64,000 bases of DNA from Calliopum simillimum (GCA_951812925.1 OX638371.1:81849697-81913696); one strand, 5' to 3'. Shown: positions 26,601-41,600, numbered from the stretch's first letter. A program made the numbers and translations. The notes: generated by a model from the letters alone, not told the origin.

Positions 26601-29600
26601 GCTAAAAAATGTCAAACTTTATTATGGCGTTGCTAGATTTTAGCCATTGACATTAGTGTTGCCAGTTCCCGAAACATAAATAGTGCCCTACGTATTGTAG
26701 TAGTAGCAGTAGTATGATTCTTAACTCCTAGGGACAAGACAATGTTACTTTGAGTTATAAAACCTGATATGGTACTTAGATGAAAGTACTTGTTTTTTTC
26801 ATCAAAACGAGCTTTCATTACATTTTTCTCTCTGAAATATAGTAAACTGAATTAACTAATAACTGCTTTTTTACTTTTTAGAGGCTGGGATATCTGGAAA
26901 CCAGACATGTCTTGTTTCTGTTTGTTGTTTTTTGGTAAGTCAAACTAAATTTAATAAAAACTCGAACAAATACGTTGTTTTCACATATAATGGTTATACG
27001 ATGTGATTGATTTGTATTATAAGTATTTTTATTAAGAAAAAACCTGTAGAAGCCGAATTCTGATTCGTTTTGGGTAGGATGGATAAACTGGAAGTTTTGA
27101 ATGAAAAACCATCTATGATTTTGTCGGTATTCCATGCTAATTATTCCAAAGTCATTTTATTTTGGATCTATATGAGTCAATAGCTATTACAGCACCTTGC
27201 GCTTGGCTGAGAATGCCTCTTAATTTATTATCATCTGATAGTACAGTCATTTGGGACTAAAAGGGTGGTTACCTGGAATGCTTTCCGGCGTTTTTGAATA
27301 CGAGTTATTTTATAGAATTCGATGTGACCTTTCCGGACTGTGCTACTTCGTATCTTAACCGCTCGCGCTGCCATATTGGAAAAATGGTACCTAAAAGCAG
27401 TTCCTAGGAAATATCTCGCTAACGATTACTTCTAGAGAAAAATATTGATCGTCAATATTGTAGCTTATAAAATTTCCTATAATTCGTATGACTTATAGTT
27501 AAGGAGATATCTTTTGATAATCCTAAAATTTAGAAAATAACGGTTTTTGCAAAATATCTATGAAACGGTTTGACCTAGAAAAATTTTTTGCATATTGTAG
27601 AACATGCAAACCCCTATGAGGGTCCGACTTACTGTTTATGAGATATCGCGATTTGAAATCAACATATTTTTACGTCTATATTTTTTCTTTTTCAACAAAA
27701 TTTTTCTCTAAAAGTAACATTAGCGAGATATTTGCGAAAACCTGCTTACAGGCGCAATTTTTCCGATGCGGCGGCGCGACCGGACAAGGCACGGTACTCT
27801 AGAAAAACAGTCGATAGGTTTGATGAAAATGTGGAGAAAATCTGTGAAAGGGGTTTCATTTGTACTAGCTTAGTGCTCTGAAAAATACTAACCCCGAAAT
27901 CGTAGCTGATCATCTCCGCGAAATATTGCAAAAATACATATCCCATATAAAATAAAAAAAATGAAAAAAAGAAAAAAAAAAACAACAAACAAATACGAGG
28001 GCTGCTAGATATATTTCTGGCCTAATAATGAAAATGCGAATATTTATCGTCAAAAATGGTTTTATTGTTGTTCAAAGTATTCTCCAGCATGATTTATACA
28101 CTTTTGCATGCGCTCAAACCAATTTTCGAAGCACTTTTCCCACTCCGATTGAGACACCTCCAAAACATGGTTTTTGAACGCTTCAGCAGCATCTTCTGGC
28201 GACGAAAATCGTTGACCACGCATTTTTTTCTTGATGTTCGGGAATAGAAAGAAGTCATTGGGTGCCAAGTCAGGGCTGTACGGCGGATGACCCATCAATT
28301 CGACGTTTTGGCCGGTCAAAAAGGCGCTGGTTTGAGCCGATGTGTGAGAAATCACATTGTCATGGTGAACAATGATTCGTCCTCTCTTGCTCGTTTTTCG
28401 AATTTCTCCGAAGACTTCAGGCAAACAAATTATGGTGTACAACTCAGAATTGACCGTCCTACGTTGCTCAAGCGGAACAGTCGCCACATGACCAGTTTTG
28501 CCGAAGATTGTCAAATTGTGCGGGATCCAACGAGAAAAAACCATTTTTACGGCCAGGTGTTCATGCAATATCGAATGTATTGGAGTGGAACTAATGCCCG
28601 AAGATGCTTCTATCTCACGGTGTGTCACATGATGATCTTGCATTATCAGTTCACGCACGGCATCAATGTTCTCAGGCACAACGGCCGTTTTTGGACGACC
28701 TTCACGGAATTCGTCTTTGAGCGAGCGTCGCGACGGCCACGATTGAATTCATGAAACCAGTTTTTCACAGTGCTATAGGATAGTGCTTCATCGTCATACA
28801 AAGATTTAAGTTCATTGATGCACTCTTGTCGTGATAATCCACGTCGAAAGTTGTGAAAAATTATCGCACGAAAATGTTTACGAGTTAATTCCATTTTTTT
28901 GCCAAATTGATTTTTTCAAGTCACTGTAAACAACACAAATGATGGTCGTACGTTAAAACGTTCTGAGTACGTTTATGCTAAAAAATGTCAAACTTTCCAA
29001 TGGCAATGTCAGATTGCACCTAGCAACACTTAGTGTTGCCTAGGCCAGAAATATATCTAGCAGCCTACGTATAAAAATAGTTATATTTAATGTATTTTCC
29101 AATGTTAAATCCGATTCCGACCTTAGAATTGCAGTGTATCATACGGTTTTTGAGATATCTTAGCGTAACCAAGGAACAAATACCGTGCTTGCTATATTTT
29201 CTTGGTTTTTTTCCAAAAATTTCTGGATTAGTATGGCCAATTTTCCTTAAACGTTTAAAAATTTTGACCTAAAATAATTATCTTTCAACAGAGATTACCA
29301 TAGCAGTATTTTAATGCTCTAGCTTTTGTAGGTCTTTCCTTCTTTTTTGGGACATCAATATACTACTTATGTGTGAAGTGTCACAACAGTTTCTACATAC
29401 CTGAGCACATGCCAAATGAACTGGTGTTGAGAGATCATGTTGTTGTGTAGATATTTTTGCACCCGATTTAAGACACAATTCCACCGCTTTGATATCACCA
29501 CCATGTACAGCCGAATGCAGTGGCACATTGCCCTCTGAATCATAGAATGAGATCATCTCTTCGCGTGTGCAACCACGTGATTCACCCCACTGTTAATGAA

Positions 29601-32600
29601 ATAAAGCGGCTTATGAAATGGGTTTTAAACTTTCAAAAAACACAAAATATTTAAATTAAATAATTTTTTTTATTACAATGCAAGACGGCATCCATCTGAG
29701 TGTATGAAAAGCATGTACTTAATGGCAATGCATTTGAGATTAAACTGTGATAGCGATTTAAAAAAAAAATAATTAATACCAAAGTTGATGGAAAATTGAA
29801 GCTTATTTACATAAAATAAGTAGAAGTTAGAAAATTTTTAAAAATAATGAAAAGTTTTACACAACGAGGCTAAGTTAGTTGCAAGATATTGATTTTTCTT
29901 TTTGTTGAAATGCAACAGTTGCTGCATTTTATAAGTTTGCAAATGAAAACAAAAACTTAAATATTATAAAAATATCTATCTAAGTAGTAAAATATCAAAC
30001 AAACTAATGGCTGAGGCAATGATTTTTTTTATGACGATTCTTACTCGTATTCCTCTGGCAAGGTTTCTTTTACTCATGATATTTACATATATTTGTAGAG
30101 AATAAAGATAAACTTTGTTAAAGTTTTTGCTTAAAACGTTAAACAACAAGTTGTATTTTCAAAAAAAAAAAAAAAAGTTTTAAAAAAAGTTAACATGAAA
30201 TATACGTTGATTTTGTATAGTAAGTAGTTTAAGTTAAAATTGAAAACTTACGACAACCATAACATGCTTAAGAAGTTGGAAGAGTTTTCTGCAACTAAAA
30301 GAAAAAAAAATTTCTATCGCAAAATCAAGCAAAACTCAATTTTACTGCGTACGTACATAAGAGAAATGAATAAGTTTGAAATTGTAACACGCGCCAGATG
30401 TGAGACATGATCTTATGATCTAAATAAAAAATATAAATACTTAAAAACCAAAAATTTAAATGAATCAATCAAATTTATATAATTCGAAGATTATCTGAAA
30501 AATATCAAGAAAAAAAGCAACAAAAATAACGAAATATTTGACATTTGAGTTTTTTTTTTTTTCAAAATTGTGATTTGACGGAATATTTTCATTAGCCGAT
30601 ACGTCCTAAAAGGGTTTTTTCAATGTCTTACAAAGGATTAACGATTTCATAATTTGAGAATTGGACTGATTTCGCCTATAGTCCAGGCAAATTAGTATTT
30701 GAAATAACAATAATCAAGAGAAAGCTGAAAACCGGTACAGACCTTAAAAAGACCATTACGAATAATCTGTCAAAAGTCTCTATTGATCTTATGTGAGCTA
30801 AAAAAGTGATTCAAGGTCAAAGGTCACAAAAAATAGTTTTTTGGAAATATCTCGAAATTGTCCGCAATTTTGTAGCTCATAAAATTTCCTATAAAAACGG
30901 TCCTTGGTTTGTTTTCATGTGATTTATAGTTTGGGAGATATCCTAATTTAAATTGAAGCAAAAATTAGTAAAATATGAGTGTCGCTTGTGATTGCGCATA
31001 GTGATGTGTTGGGCTTTAAATTTAATTAACTCATGATCGGTGAATCAGACTTTAAAAGTAAAAATATTAGCTTTGTTTGATGATTGCTCTAGAGTACTCT
31101 AGAGCACGTTAGAGCAGTCAAAAGTGTTCGATGAAAGTTTTTTCTGCTCTAGGTTGCTCTATTCTACGCTGAAAAGTGTTCGATGAGTCTGCTCCAAACT
31201 GCTGTGTTTGCTCTTTTCAGCTCTAGGTTTTTATGAAGAGCAGGTTGGAGCAGCAAATTTTCATAAGAAATATCAAAACAAAATAAATATTTTTAAAATT
31301 TATCATCAATTTTGATATTTATTCATTTTTAATATAATAATATGTAAATATTTCAAAATTTTTGCTGATTTTCTCAAAGTTGCTTGTTATGTGTTTTTTG
31401 AAATTTCTGCTCTGCCCTACTCTACTCTACTCTAGCCTGCTCTAAAAGTCATATGACAGTTTTCAAAAGCTGCTCTACTCTGCTCTGCTCTACTTTGATC
31501 TAAGTTCGTCAAACAAAGCTACTGTTTGTAGGAAATTGATTGCTTTACAAACTGCTTGCTGTTTTTCTTTCATCCGACTCATAGCTTAGGAGATATTTTT
31601 TGACAATTCTAGAATTTAGAAAAAAACAGTTCTTACAAAATATTTCCGAAGCTATGTGCCCTAGGAAAAACTTTTTTCATGCATTTTGTAGTACATGCAA
31701 TTCCCTATGACGGTCTCTACGAACCCTTTTATCGTCCGACTTACCGTTCATGAAATATCGCGATTTGAAAATCATTCGAAAATCAACATTCAAATTATTT
31801 TACTACACACACTCGTATGCCGGTCTTTGCTTTGCCAGTGTTACGTCGACTGCGCACATTATCGTTTTCAGGGCTGCCACATGGTATTTTTTTAAGTAAT
31901 GCTTAAAACATACATTTTAGCAAAAAACAAAAGAAATTTATTTTTAAAACGCTTAGATAAGTTTGTAAAAATTCATTATACGTAGGCTGCTCGATATATT
32001 TCTGGCCTAGGCAACACTAAGTGTTGAGAGGTGCAATCTGACATTTCTATTGGAAAGTTTGATATTTTGTAGCATAAACGTACTCAGAACGTTTTGACGT
32101 ACGACCATCATTTGTGTTGTTTACAGTGACTTGAAAAAATCAATTTGGCAAAAAAAATGGAATAACCTCGTAAACATTTTCGAGCGAACATTTTTCACAA
32201 CTTTCGACGTGGATTATTACGACAAGAATGCATTGATGAACTTAAATCTTTGTATGACAATGAAGCACCATTCTATAGCACTGTGAAAAACTGGTTTAAT
32301 GAATTCAATCGTGGCCGACACTCGCTCAAAGACGAATTCCGTGAAGGTCGTCCAAAAACGGCCGTTGTGCCAGAGAACATTGATGCCGTGCGTGAACTGA
32401 TAATGCAAGATCGTCATGTGACATACCTTGAGATAAAGGCATCTTTGAGCATTAGTTCCACTAGCATGCATTCGATATTGCATGAACACCTGGCCGTAAA
32501 AAAGGTTTGTTCTTGTTGGATCCCGCACAATTTGACAATCGCTCAAAAAAGGCTCGTGTCGATTGGTGCCAAGAATGTTGGAAAATTACGATGGCGGTGC

Positions 32601-35600
32601 TTCAAAAGACGTTTATAAGATCGTCACAGGTGACGAGTCATGGATCTATGCGTATGAGCCCGAAACAACACAGCAATCGACCGTATTGGTCTTCGAAGAA
32701 GAGCCAAATCCAACGAAAGCTGTTCGTGGAAGAAGCACTTCGAAGCAAATGGTCGCCTGTTTCTTTGGCAAAACTGGTCATGTGGCGACTGTTCCTCTTG
32801 AGCGACGTAGGACGGTCAATTCTGCGTGGTACACCACAATTTGTTTGCCTAAAGTCTTCGGGCAAATTCGAAAAACGAACAAGAGAAGACGGATCATTGT
32901 TCACCATGACAATGCGAGCTCTCACACATCGACTCAAACCAGCGCCTTTTTGACCGGCCAAAACGTCGAATTGATGGGTCATCCGCCGTACAGCCTTGAA
33001 TTGGCACCCAATGACTTCTTTTTATTCCCGCACATCAAGAAAAAAATGCGTGGTCAATAATTTTCGTTGCCAGAAGATGCTGTTAAAGCGTTCAAAAACC
33101 ATGTTTTGGAGGTGTCTCAATCGGAGTGGAAAAAGTGCTTCGACATTTGGTTTGAACGCATGCAAAAGTGTATAAATCATGCTGGAGAATACTTTGAAAA
33201 TCAATAGAACCATTTTTGATGATAAATATTCGCATTTTCATTATTAGGCCAGAAATATATCGAGCAGCCCACGTAAACCTAGTCATTCTACAAAATTTTA
33301 ATTAAATCTCACATTTTTTGGATTTAATCATTATTTGCAAGAATTCAAAAATTCTATGCTTTTTCCAACTTAGAAAATTATGAGAGAAAAAAACTACTAA
33401 ACATGTTGGGCCTTACCAAACAACAACAACAACAGGAGTCATGACAAAAGGAGAAAGAGAACAAAAACCTCACATACAGGCACTTAAGTTACCAATTTAT
33501 ATGAGGGCACATAGCGCAGTCCATTGGTAAATGCGCTATGTAGAGAGATTGACTTCGAAGGTTTCTAGTTCAATCCCGGCCCCAGACAAAAAGTTCAATT
33601 TTTCAATTGTTATTTCATTTAATTTAAAATATATTATATAAAAACATATGTCTGATGATGGTTACGTGGCGGTTACCGAAACATATGTCATAATTTCCTA
33701 AGTTGAAAAATGCATAGAATTTTTGGATTCTTCCAAATAATGACTAAAAGTTACAGCATCGAAACCGCAAGAGCATTCAACATTGAACGACATTGTAAAA
33801 ATATGCTTTGCTTTATTTTTGCATAACACTTTATTTACAAAGGTTGAAATTTCACTATTGGAAAATAAAAAGGCTGCAAAAAGAAGTAATTGATCTATTA
33901 GTGAACTGTTTCAATGAGTTCAGTGGAACTTATTTTAAATATTTCTATAAATTGCCCAAAACAAAAAAAAAAAATAAATATCATCAACTTCTCATATTTT
34001 TCTCAAGACTTTTTCCCATAAAATTGTCTACTTTTTGCATTTTGCACTGTGTTCTGCTTTATTTTGCAGCTTTGTCGTCAAAAACTTCCACTTTTGGGAG
34101 TATCAAAACAAATTTGTTTCAAAGCATCATTAACAAAGTTGATGCGCTAGTTGCCAATAAAATGCGTATCGATTACTTGTTAGTGGCGTTAAGGAATGCT
34201 ATGCTTTGTCAACATTTTGTAGCGCGGCGTTTAGGAATAAATGACTTTGTATGGTTGCTTTGAAACTGACGTTTAGGAAGTCGCCCATAGTTTTTAAGTA
34301 TTGTTTTTGTAATCTGTTAGGGGTTTAGCCCATTGGATGAAATAAATAAATAATAATAAATAAATAAATAGTTTTAGAGATATGATAATTAAATTTTTTG
34401 GCTAACGGCTTACTTTTCGGTGGAAATACCCATTTACAAACAAATTTTTTTTTTTGCAATATGGTACATGTAAAGCGAAGAGTAAAACAAACAGAACAAC
34501 TACATAGCAGATTCGAAGAGACGAATTCATGTTGAATGGTCTTTTTGGATGGAGTTGTAGCGAGAATCATCGAGAAAGTTAAGTTTTAAGCGGTAAATGG
34601 AAATGTGAAGATTAAGTGTTTTACTAATTATATTTGCAATGTTTGTTATATGAACTGTTCAAACCATTATAATGTATGTATGTATTCTCCTTTAACTCTT
34701 AGGAGGAGCATAGGGCCAATATAGTAGAGTAACTTAGGTAATGTGGTTACCTTTTTTTGCCAATTTCTAGCAAAGTAATGGTAGTAGGTTAGCTCGGTAA
34801 ATTTATGTGCATTAGTTATTCCATTGTTTTTACTATTTGATAATTTATAAACTAAAATATTAACATTTTCAAGCGTGAGGCCAGTTAAAGTGGAAGTACC
34901 TAAAAATTGGTGAAAAAAATAAAAGTGTCGGGTAATGTGGATCACCCTTTCCATAACTTAAAGTAGTACCGTTATTCGCAACTTTTGTTGACTAAAAGCC
35001 GAGTAGTATTATTTTAGATTACATTTGCTATAAAAAAACTGTAGGGGAGATGTGTGTACCTTGGTCCGCTTTTCAGTTTTTTCAATGTGCTGGATTTTCC
35101 AAAAAAGTTTCTTTAGTTTTTTGATTAAGTTATATTTCTACAATGCTTGCAGCATCAAATGACGTGACAATTATATTTCTATGTCTTACCATTGAGTAGA
35201 AATATAACTTTTTTCGTTGCAATCTCAAACGGTCCAAGGTACACCATGCAAGTGTACCTTGGACTATCAAAAATAAAAAAGAATACATTGTATATAGGTA
35301 ATAAATTATAAAATAACCATTTATTATGTAATCAAAAGTAACATTTTTTTCAATAAAAAAAAAAAAATAATCATAAAAAATCATAACACAAAAAAGTCAA
35401 TTTCGAAAAAACAATTAAGTAAAGAAAAATGGTTGCAAATAATTGCATTAATCACGTAAATACTAATAATAATATTATATTGAAGGGCGATTATGGCTTC
35501 CTGGTTGCCCGTCGAAAAAGGCTCGATGGTCAATAAGCATAGGTCCAAGGTACACACAGATGGCATGTTTTAAAAACTGTCACACCCATAACATATATTA

Positions 35601-38600
35601 ATGAAAATACATCTAAAACACACTAAAAGCTTAAAACAATAACTAAACTTCCTTCCTGATGTTGTAAAACTGAAATATTTCAAGTAAGTTTCTCACAAAA
35701 CTTTTCGAAGTTTACTCCAAAAACTAATTTTTACACATCAAAAACACTTTTTCCGTTACTTTTTATACCTGCATAAAACTTGACGGTCTGAAGTCTACTT
35801 ATATCAGTCAGCGGTATGAGTAGAAAATTCCATAGAAGAACATTATCGTACACGTGCAACTGTTGAGTGGCAACCGACACTTGGACCGAGGTACACTCGG
35901 ACCAAGGTACACACATCTCCCCTATAGGCTTATTAAAGAATATTTTTTAGTAACATAAACCAAATTCCTACCACCAAGTGAATAAGTAATAAGGAATACC
36001 AAATCATACGTAAAATAGTACTCCACGTTACTCAAACTCGGGTGTCCCACACATGTAATTAGCTTTTTAAGGTGTAATAGTAAGCAAAGTTGATATACGG
36101 TTTATAATATGGGGTAGTCCACATTACCCAAATACATCACTTTTTTGAAATAATCATTGATTATATAAAAGAAATGTAAAATCAGACTTGCTTATGCATT
36201 TTTTCGTTGAATAATAGCTCCACAATTGCATTAGAATTGTTTGAATTTTAGAAAACAGAGTTCTGAGGAAGTTATTTAGTTATTCACAGAGTACTATAAA
36301 TAAGTCAACTTGACCTCATAGCATATGCTAAGAAGTTTCACACGAATAATTAGCATAAAAGAAAAGCCAAAGAGCGTAAAAAATATGTTTTTTGCGTTTT
36401 AATGTGCACAAATAACCAGAATTGTTGTACAGTCTTTGATATGAGAAATAAAAGGGTGCACCACATTACCCGCATAGTCCACATTAACCTAAATTACTCT
36501 AGTGTGTTCGAAAATAATACGTTAATATTTTAATGAAGTAAATTGAAATAAATACATACTCAAAGAGACAAAAATAGGTTTATTGTTTTATTCTTTTTCA
36601 AACTTGTGGTCGAACTTTTAAAAAGCAACAACATGTAACTTAAAGACTATATTTCGTTACAATATAAGTTTCATATTTTCACAACAAATTAACGTTGAAC
36701 ACACTGAAAATATCATTTCACTTCAGGCAATTTCTATTTCAATTTAAGTTTATATATTTGCTAGTAGTTCTCTTAAATAGTATTAACATAAACAATTCGA
36801 AATTATCCATTGTGTATGTATGTATATTTAAGTATAAATGATCTAAATAAAATGAAAAGGTCAATTGTATTATAAAAAGTTATAACAACTACAAATTACA
36901 TTGCATTCTTCAATTGTGCTTTCATGCGAAAAAAAAAATAAAATTTAATCAGCTAAACAAAATAAACATCGAAACCTTAAAACATACATCTTCAATTCTG
37001 TGAAATTTTATCTCAAACTAAGACCTTTACAACCGAACAAAAAAATTAAACCACAAAATTCTTAAGGAAAAATGTTGCTAGAAATAATCCCGAGAAACAT
37101 TTTTACAAGAATTCAAGCATTTCCTTAGATAGATCAAAGAGAAAATTGTTTTTTTTTTTCTTCTTTAAAACAATTTGTAGACAAAAAATATCAAGTAACA
37201 TAAGCATAGAGTTTAATCGGATGCGAGGGTTGCTATTTATGTATTCGGAAATGGTTTTATTGTTTTTCAAAAAAATTAATTTCATTTGCATTTTCGAACA
37301 CATCAACAGCTTCTTCTGGAAAATCGTTGGCCACTCAGTTTATTCTTCACGTAGAGGAAAATACCACGATTGAGTCCCAAATCAATGTTCTGACAGATCA
37401 AATATTGAGTGATTGTAATTGTTTTTATTTACTTACTTCGAAAAATGGCTCAAATGAGGAAGTAATCAATTAAAACTATGCCCATCTTGAGAACCTTTCA
37501 AAACAGTATTTTTTGACGGCTTAAAGAAGTTGGAGGAACGCTTGGAAAATTATATAGAGTCAAAAGGAGTTTAAAGAATTTGTTTTTCTAAGAACTTTTA
37601 AAAGCGACTCTCGAATTAACCCTCATTCGGCTGAAGAGTCGTCCGGGTGACTATTTCAATTTTTTCATTAAAAAACTATGTTTTCAGTCAATTTAGGGTA
37701 CCCATCTTTTTAGAATATATGATAAACTTATGAAGATAAAGATTTTTATATTATAAGTTTGTTGTTATTCTATAATTTAATGATTAGTAGTCTTACATGG
37801 AACCACTGCCGTAGTTAGGGGGGAGAGCGAAGCGGACAATCGCACCGGCTGGCATTATCTAGAGGGCGGCAAAATGGGCTTTCAGAGGCGGCGAAATCAA
37901 TTCTTGAAATCGATTATAACGAACTATTTTTATTTTATATTTATTTTGCTCTTCAAAACAAAATTGGCGTTAGGCCAGTTTTATCGCGGTCCTCGATTTG
38001 GCCCTTAGTAACAATGGTTGTACCCAAGAGAATATTGGAGGTATAGCGGACAAAAAATACTTAAGAAAATCAGGATTATCCGATCAGCGTTTGGCGGCGC
38101 TCAAAGCCAAGTCACCTGAAAGACTGTTGAGGCTGCTTATATTGGCTTCTATCTGGTCTATGAATTGATTCTTTGGCTTATAATGTGTAAAGCCTAGGCC
38201 GTTACATCCAACATATTAATTTGTAAGGCTAGAAGGCAACTCTGCGTCACTATGTCAAGCCTTAGTTGTGATACATCGTATATATGCCGGTTATAGCCTT
38301 ATAAGTCAAAAGTACAGTGTCGTCACGGAACGTAAACTTACTTTTACAAAATGGCAACGATTTACAAAATCACAGCTCTTTTGGTATAAAACGCTTTTTT
38401 TTTTGCACCGTACCATCAATACCAAAAGAGCTTTTTTCCCTAAGAGGAGCTCTTGCCTAGCCGGGCTGGCAACCCAAACAGATGCTCAGGGCTAGGTGAA
38501 ACCGATTTGATTTTTAAGGGATATCACCCAAGCGTTTTCTCAAAAACGGCCACACCTACGATTTTATGGAAAATGGGGTATTGTACCTAAAGGTCTCCAG

Positions 38601-41600
38601 ATACCAATTCAGAATAAAACGCGTAGGTGATATACCTTAAAATTAAAATCGGTTCCACCTAGCCGTTTGTTATCATGCAGCATCATCGACCGTAAAAATG
38701 TTCAAACCATTCTTTCATAGCTTAGATGAGATATATTGACGTATCGATGATCACAAACTGGAAAGAAGTTTTACATTTATCTCTAGTTATTACTGCACCA
38801 TTAAGTAGAAATAACCCGAAGCACACAAATCGTCGATAATAATATACATTTTTACATCACAACCAGTGTTGCCAAAATGTGGGGAATTCCTCAAAACGTG
38901 AGGAATTCATGACCCTCTTGGGGAATTTTTGAGTAATTTTTATTTGAGGAATTTTTGAGGATTTTTTTTACTAACGCATTATTTCTGACGTTACCCATTG
39001 AATAGCCCTTTGTTTTCACCATCATAAATAAGGGTCACACTCGCGAGACGTTCACACTGTGCAATTGTTTAAACTAAACACGCGCAACTCTGGTAACGTA
39101 GTTTTTCTCGACAGGAGAAAAAATGTACCAAATACTTAAACTGGAGCAACTGAATTTAGATTTTTCAAAAACTCATTTCAAACTTATTTTTAAAATTTAA
39201 AGAACACTTTGTATTCTAAAGTTATTCAACTGAATTTAACTTATTAATATTATTATATTAAGAAATGTTCTTAATATGTTTCCGGCACATTATATTCATG
39301 AGATTTAAATATACTTTTAGGTTTTGAAACTTAACAATGAACTTATATAATTACAAAAAGTTTATCTATTTTAAATATGGGTGATTCTACGCATGAAGGA
39401 AGGATAATGCATTATTTCCGGCACAAATTTTTTTTTTATCTAAGTTCAGACAAGTGGTCTTTTTTGTAATTTTTTAAAACAGGTCGGTCTAAAAATGAAA
39501 TTAACAAAATTAAACGCTAAAAAACAAAAATTACATCTTTAAGTTCCGAGAAAACTGAGGCCAGGAGGTCTTTTTAGTCAATAAATCGTCACTACAACGC
39601 TCAACAACGAAATTATGGATTTCTACATCAACGTGAGGAATTTCGTTAAAAATTGAGGATTTTTTTAGATTTTTAAGGATTTTGATAATTTTTTTTGGCA
39701 ACACTGATCACAACGTAAAATAGAGCCACAAGTCCATTTCTATGATGTCAGATTTTTCTCAAACTCGTGGGGTCGACTCTGGATGTTTATCATCTTCTAC
39801 TTTAGGTTAGAATATCTCAAAAACAACACGCGATAGAGCAATTCTGAGGTTGGATTCGCACTCAAAATCTCATCGAATGTGATTATTTTGATTTTTGTTT
39901 GTTGTAGTTAAAAACTATTTCTTTTTTTTTGTATGGGGATTTTCCCCATAAAGAAAAGGGGTTATCTCAAAATTTTGTCGAATCTGGAAAAAAATTTTAT
40001 GTGCTATGACATTCGATTTAAAACGGGTTAAGGCACGCCGTGACGTGAATAGTCAGCCGAAATCAGTTGAAAAAATTTTCAGCCGAATGTGTGTTAAAAA
40101 ATTTTGCGAGCAAACTTTGTGATGGAAAACTTTTTTTTTTCGTTACTGTGAACCTTTGCAAATCCGGAAACTGTGAATACGTACTTAAAAAGCAAATCAC
40201 GTATTATTTTGTGATTCTTCGATTTGTCATATACTTACATACATTGTATGTTAATACACAAGAATTTTATTTGAAGTATTTTCTTAAAAATAAATCCTTT
40301 TCATAATGGACCACTAGCTCTATACAAAAAAAAAAAGCACGCAAGATACATGAATATTGACAAAAATGACTGAAAAAGTCAACATAAATATACACACACA
40401 TACGTGCAACTATATAACGAAACAATAATGTGCTTACAATAAATACATATACGAGTGTACACTTGACAACAACGACTCAATCCTATACTCGCCTGAAAGA
40501 ATACTTCCATTGTTTTTGAGCTGGCATTTTTTGCCGCTTCATGTATGGGATAATAACCATTGTTGCAGGGTCTACGGGGGCATGCATCAAACTCAGTTAT
40601 CTGCAAAATACACATTTAAAAGGAAAAATGCAAAATCACGTTAAAATCAAATTGAAAATTGAAAAAATAAGCAGGTAAAAATTAACGAATTTAGTTTACT
40701 TTGAATTTTAAAGTTTTCATTTTAATATTGCATACTATAAGGAACTTTATTAACGAGTTAACACTTTAGAAAGCACTGGACAAAAGTAAAAGTGTATTCA
40801 TTAAAAATTGCGTAACGTTTACAGAATTTGTGAATTGTTCATTTTTGCAGAATTTTTAGCTCTTCGTAAGTGGTCGTCGATGGCAAAAGGCATCTTATTA
40901 TTCCTTAAATAGTTGCTCAGGATAATATTTAAAACAATCCTCTTCTGAGAAAAACCTTTGCTTACATTTTTGCTAATGTAATATTGACCTTTGACCCTTA
41001 AAAAAATATATGTATGTATGGAGAAACCTAACTTGATCCTCAAATTTTTTCTTCTTTTTTATATGAATATGACGTTTTCAAAGGTCGAAACAACGCTTTA
41101 CTAGATCGGTTGAAAACGTTTTAGCGCAATTGAAATTTTCGATCAGAAATCAGTGCTTTTGTATTAAAGAAAAAAAAAAAAAATATATGAGAAGTGTTGT
41201 TGCATGTTTTCAAGTCAAAAATTTTGAACGATTTTTCTTAAACGCGTTAGCCAATCTTGCATCTTATAATAAAAATGACTATGAAAGCCAATTTATATGA
41301 GCTAATCATCATAATAAATAACTGTGCCCAAAAATATGCAATTATTCCAAAGAAACTTCTAAGAGTTAAACATTGCATATTTTCAGGCTCTTCTTAAATT
41401 AAATTTATGCATTTTTTCATAATACATAATCAATGTGATATTAAAAATTCAACAAAATGAAATAAAATATAATAATAATATCTCTTAAGATCTTACTAAA
41501 ATTCTGGCGCATTCTTCATTGTCATATATAGCGGCCAAGTGTAATGCAGTGCGTCCATGTTCACCACCTTGTTGTATATCGATAACCTTGCGGTATTTTC

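Noticed and set aside
33808..34263. A 151-codon plus-strand frame
   Set aside because: Low-complexity, Lys/Phe/Leu-rich, with no retroelement motif that I can identify. Only the simple-repeat tail after it suggests a retroposon.
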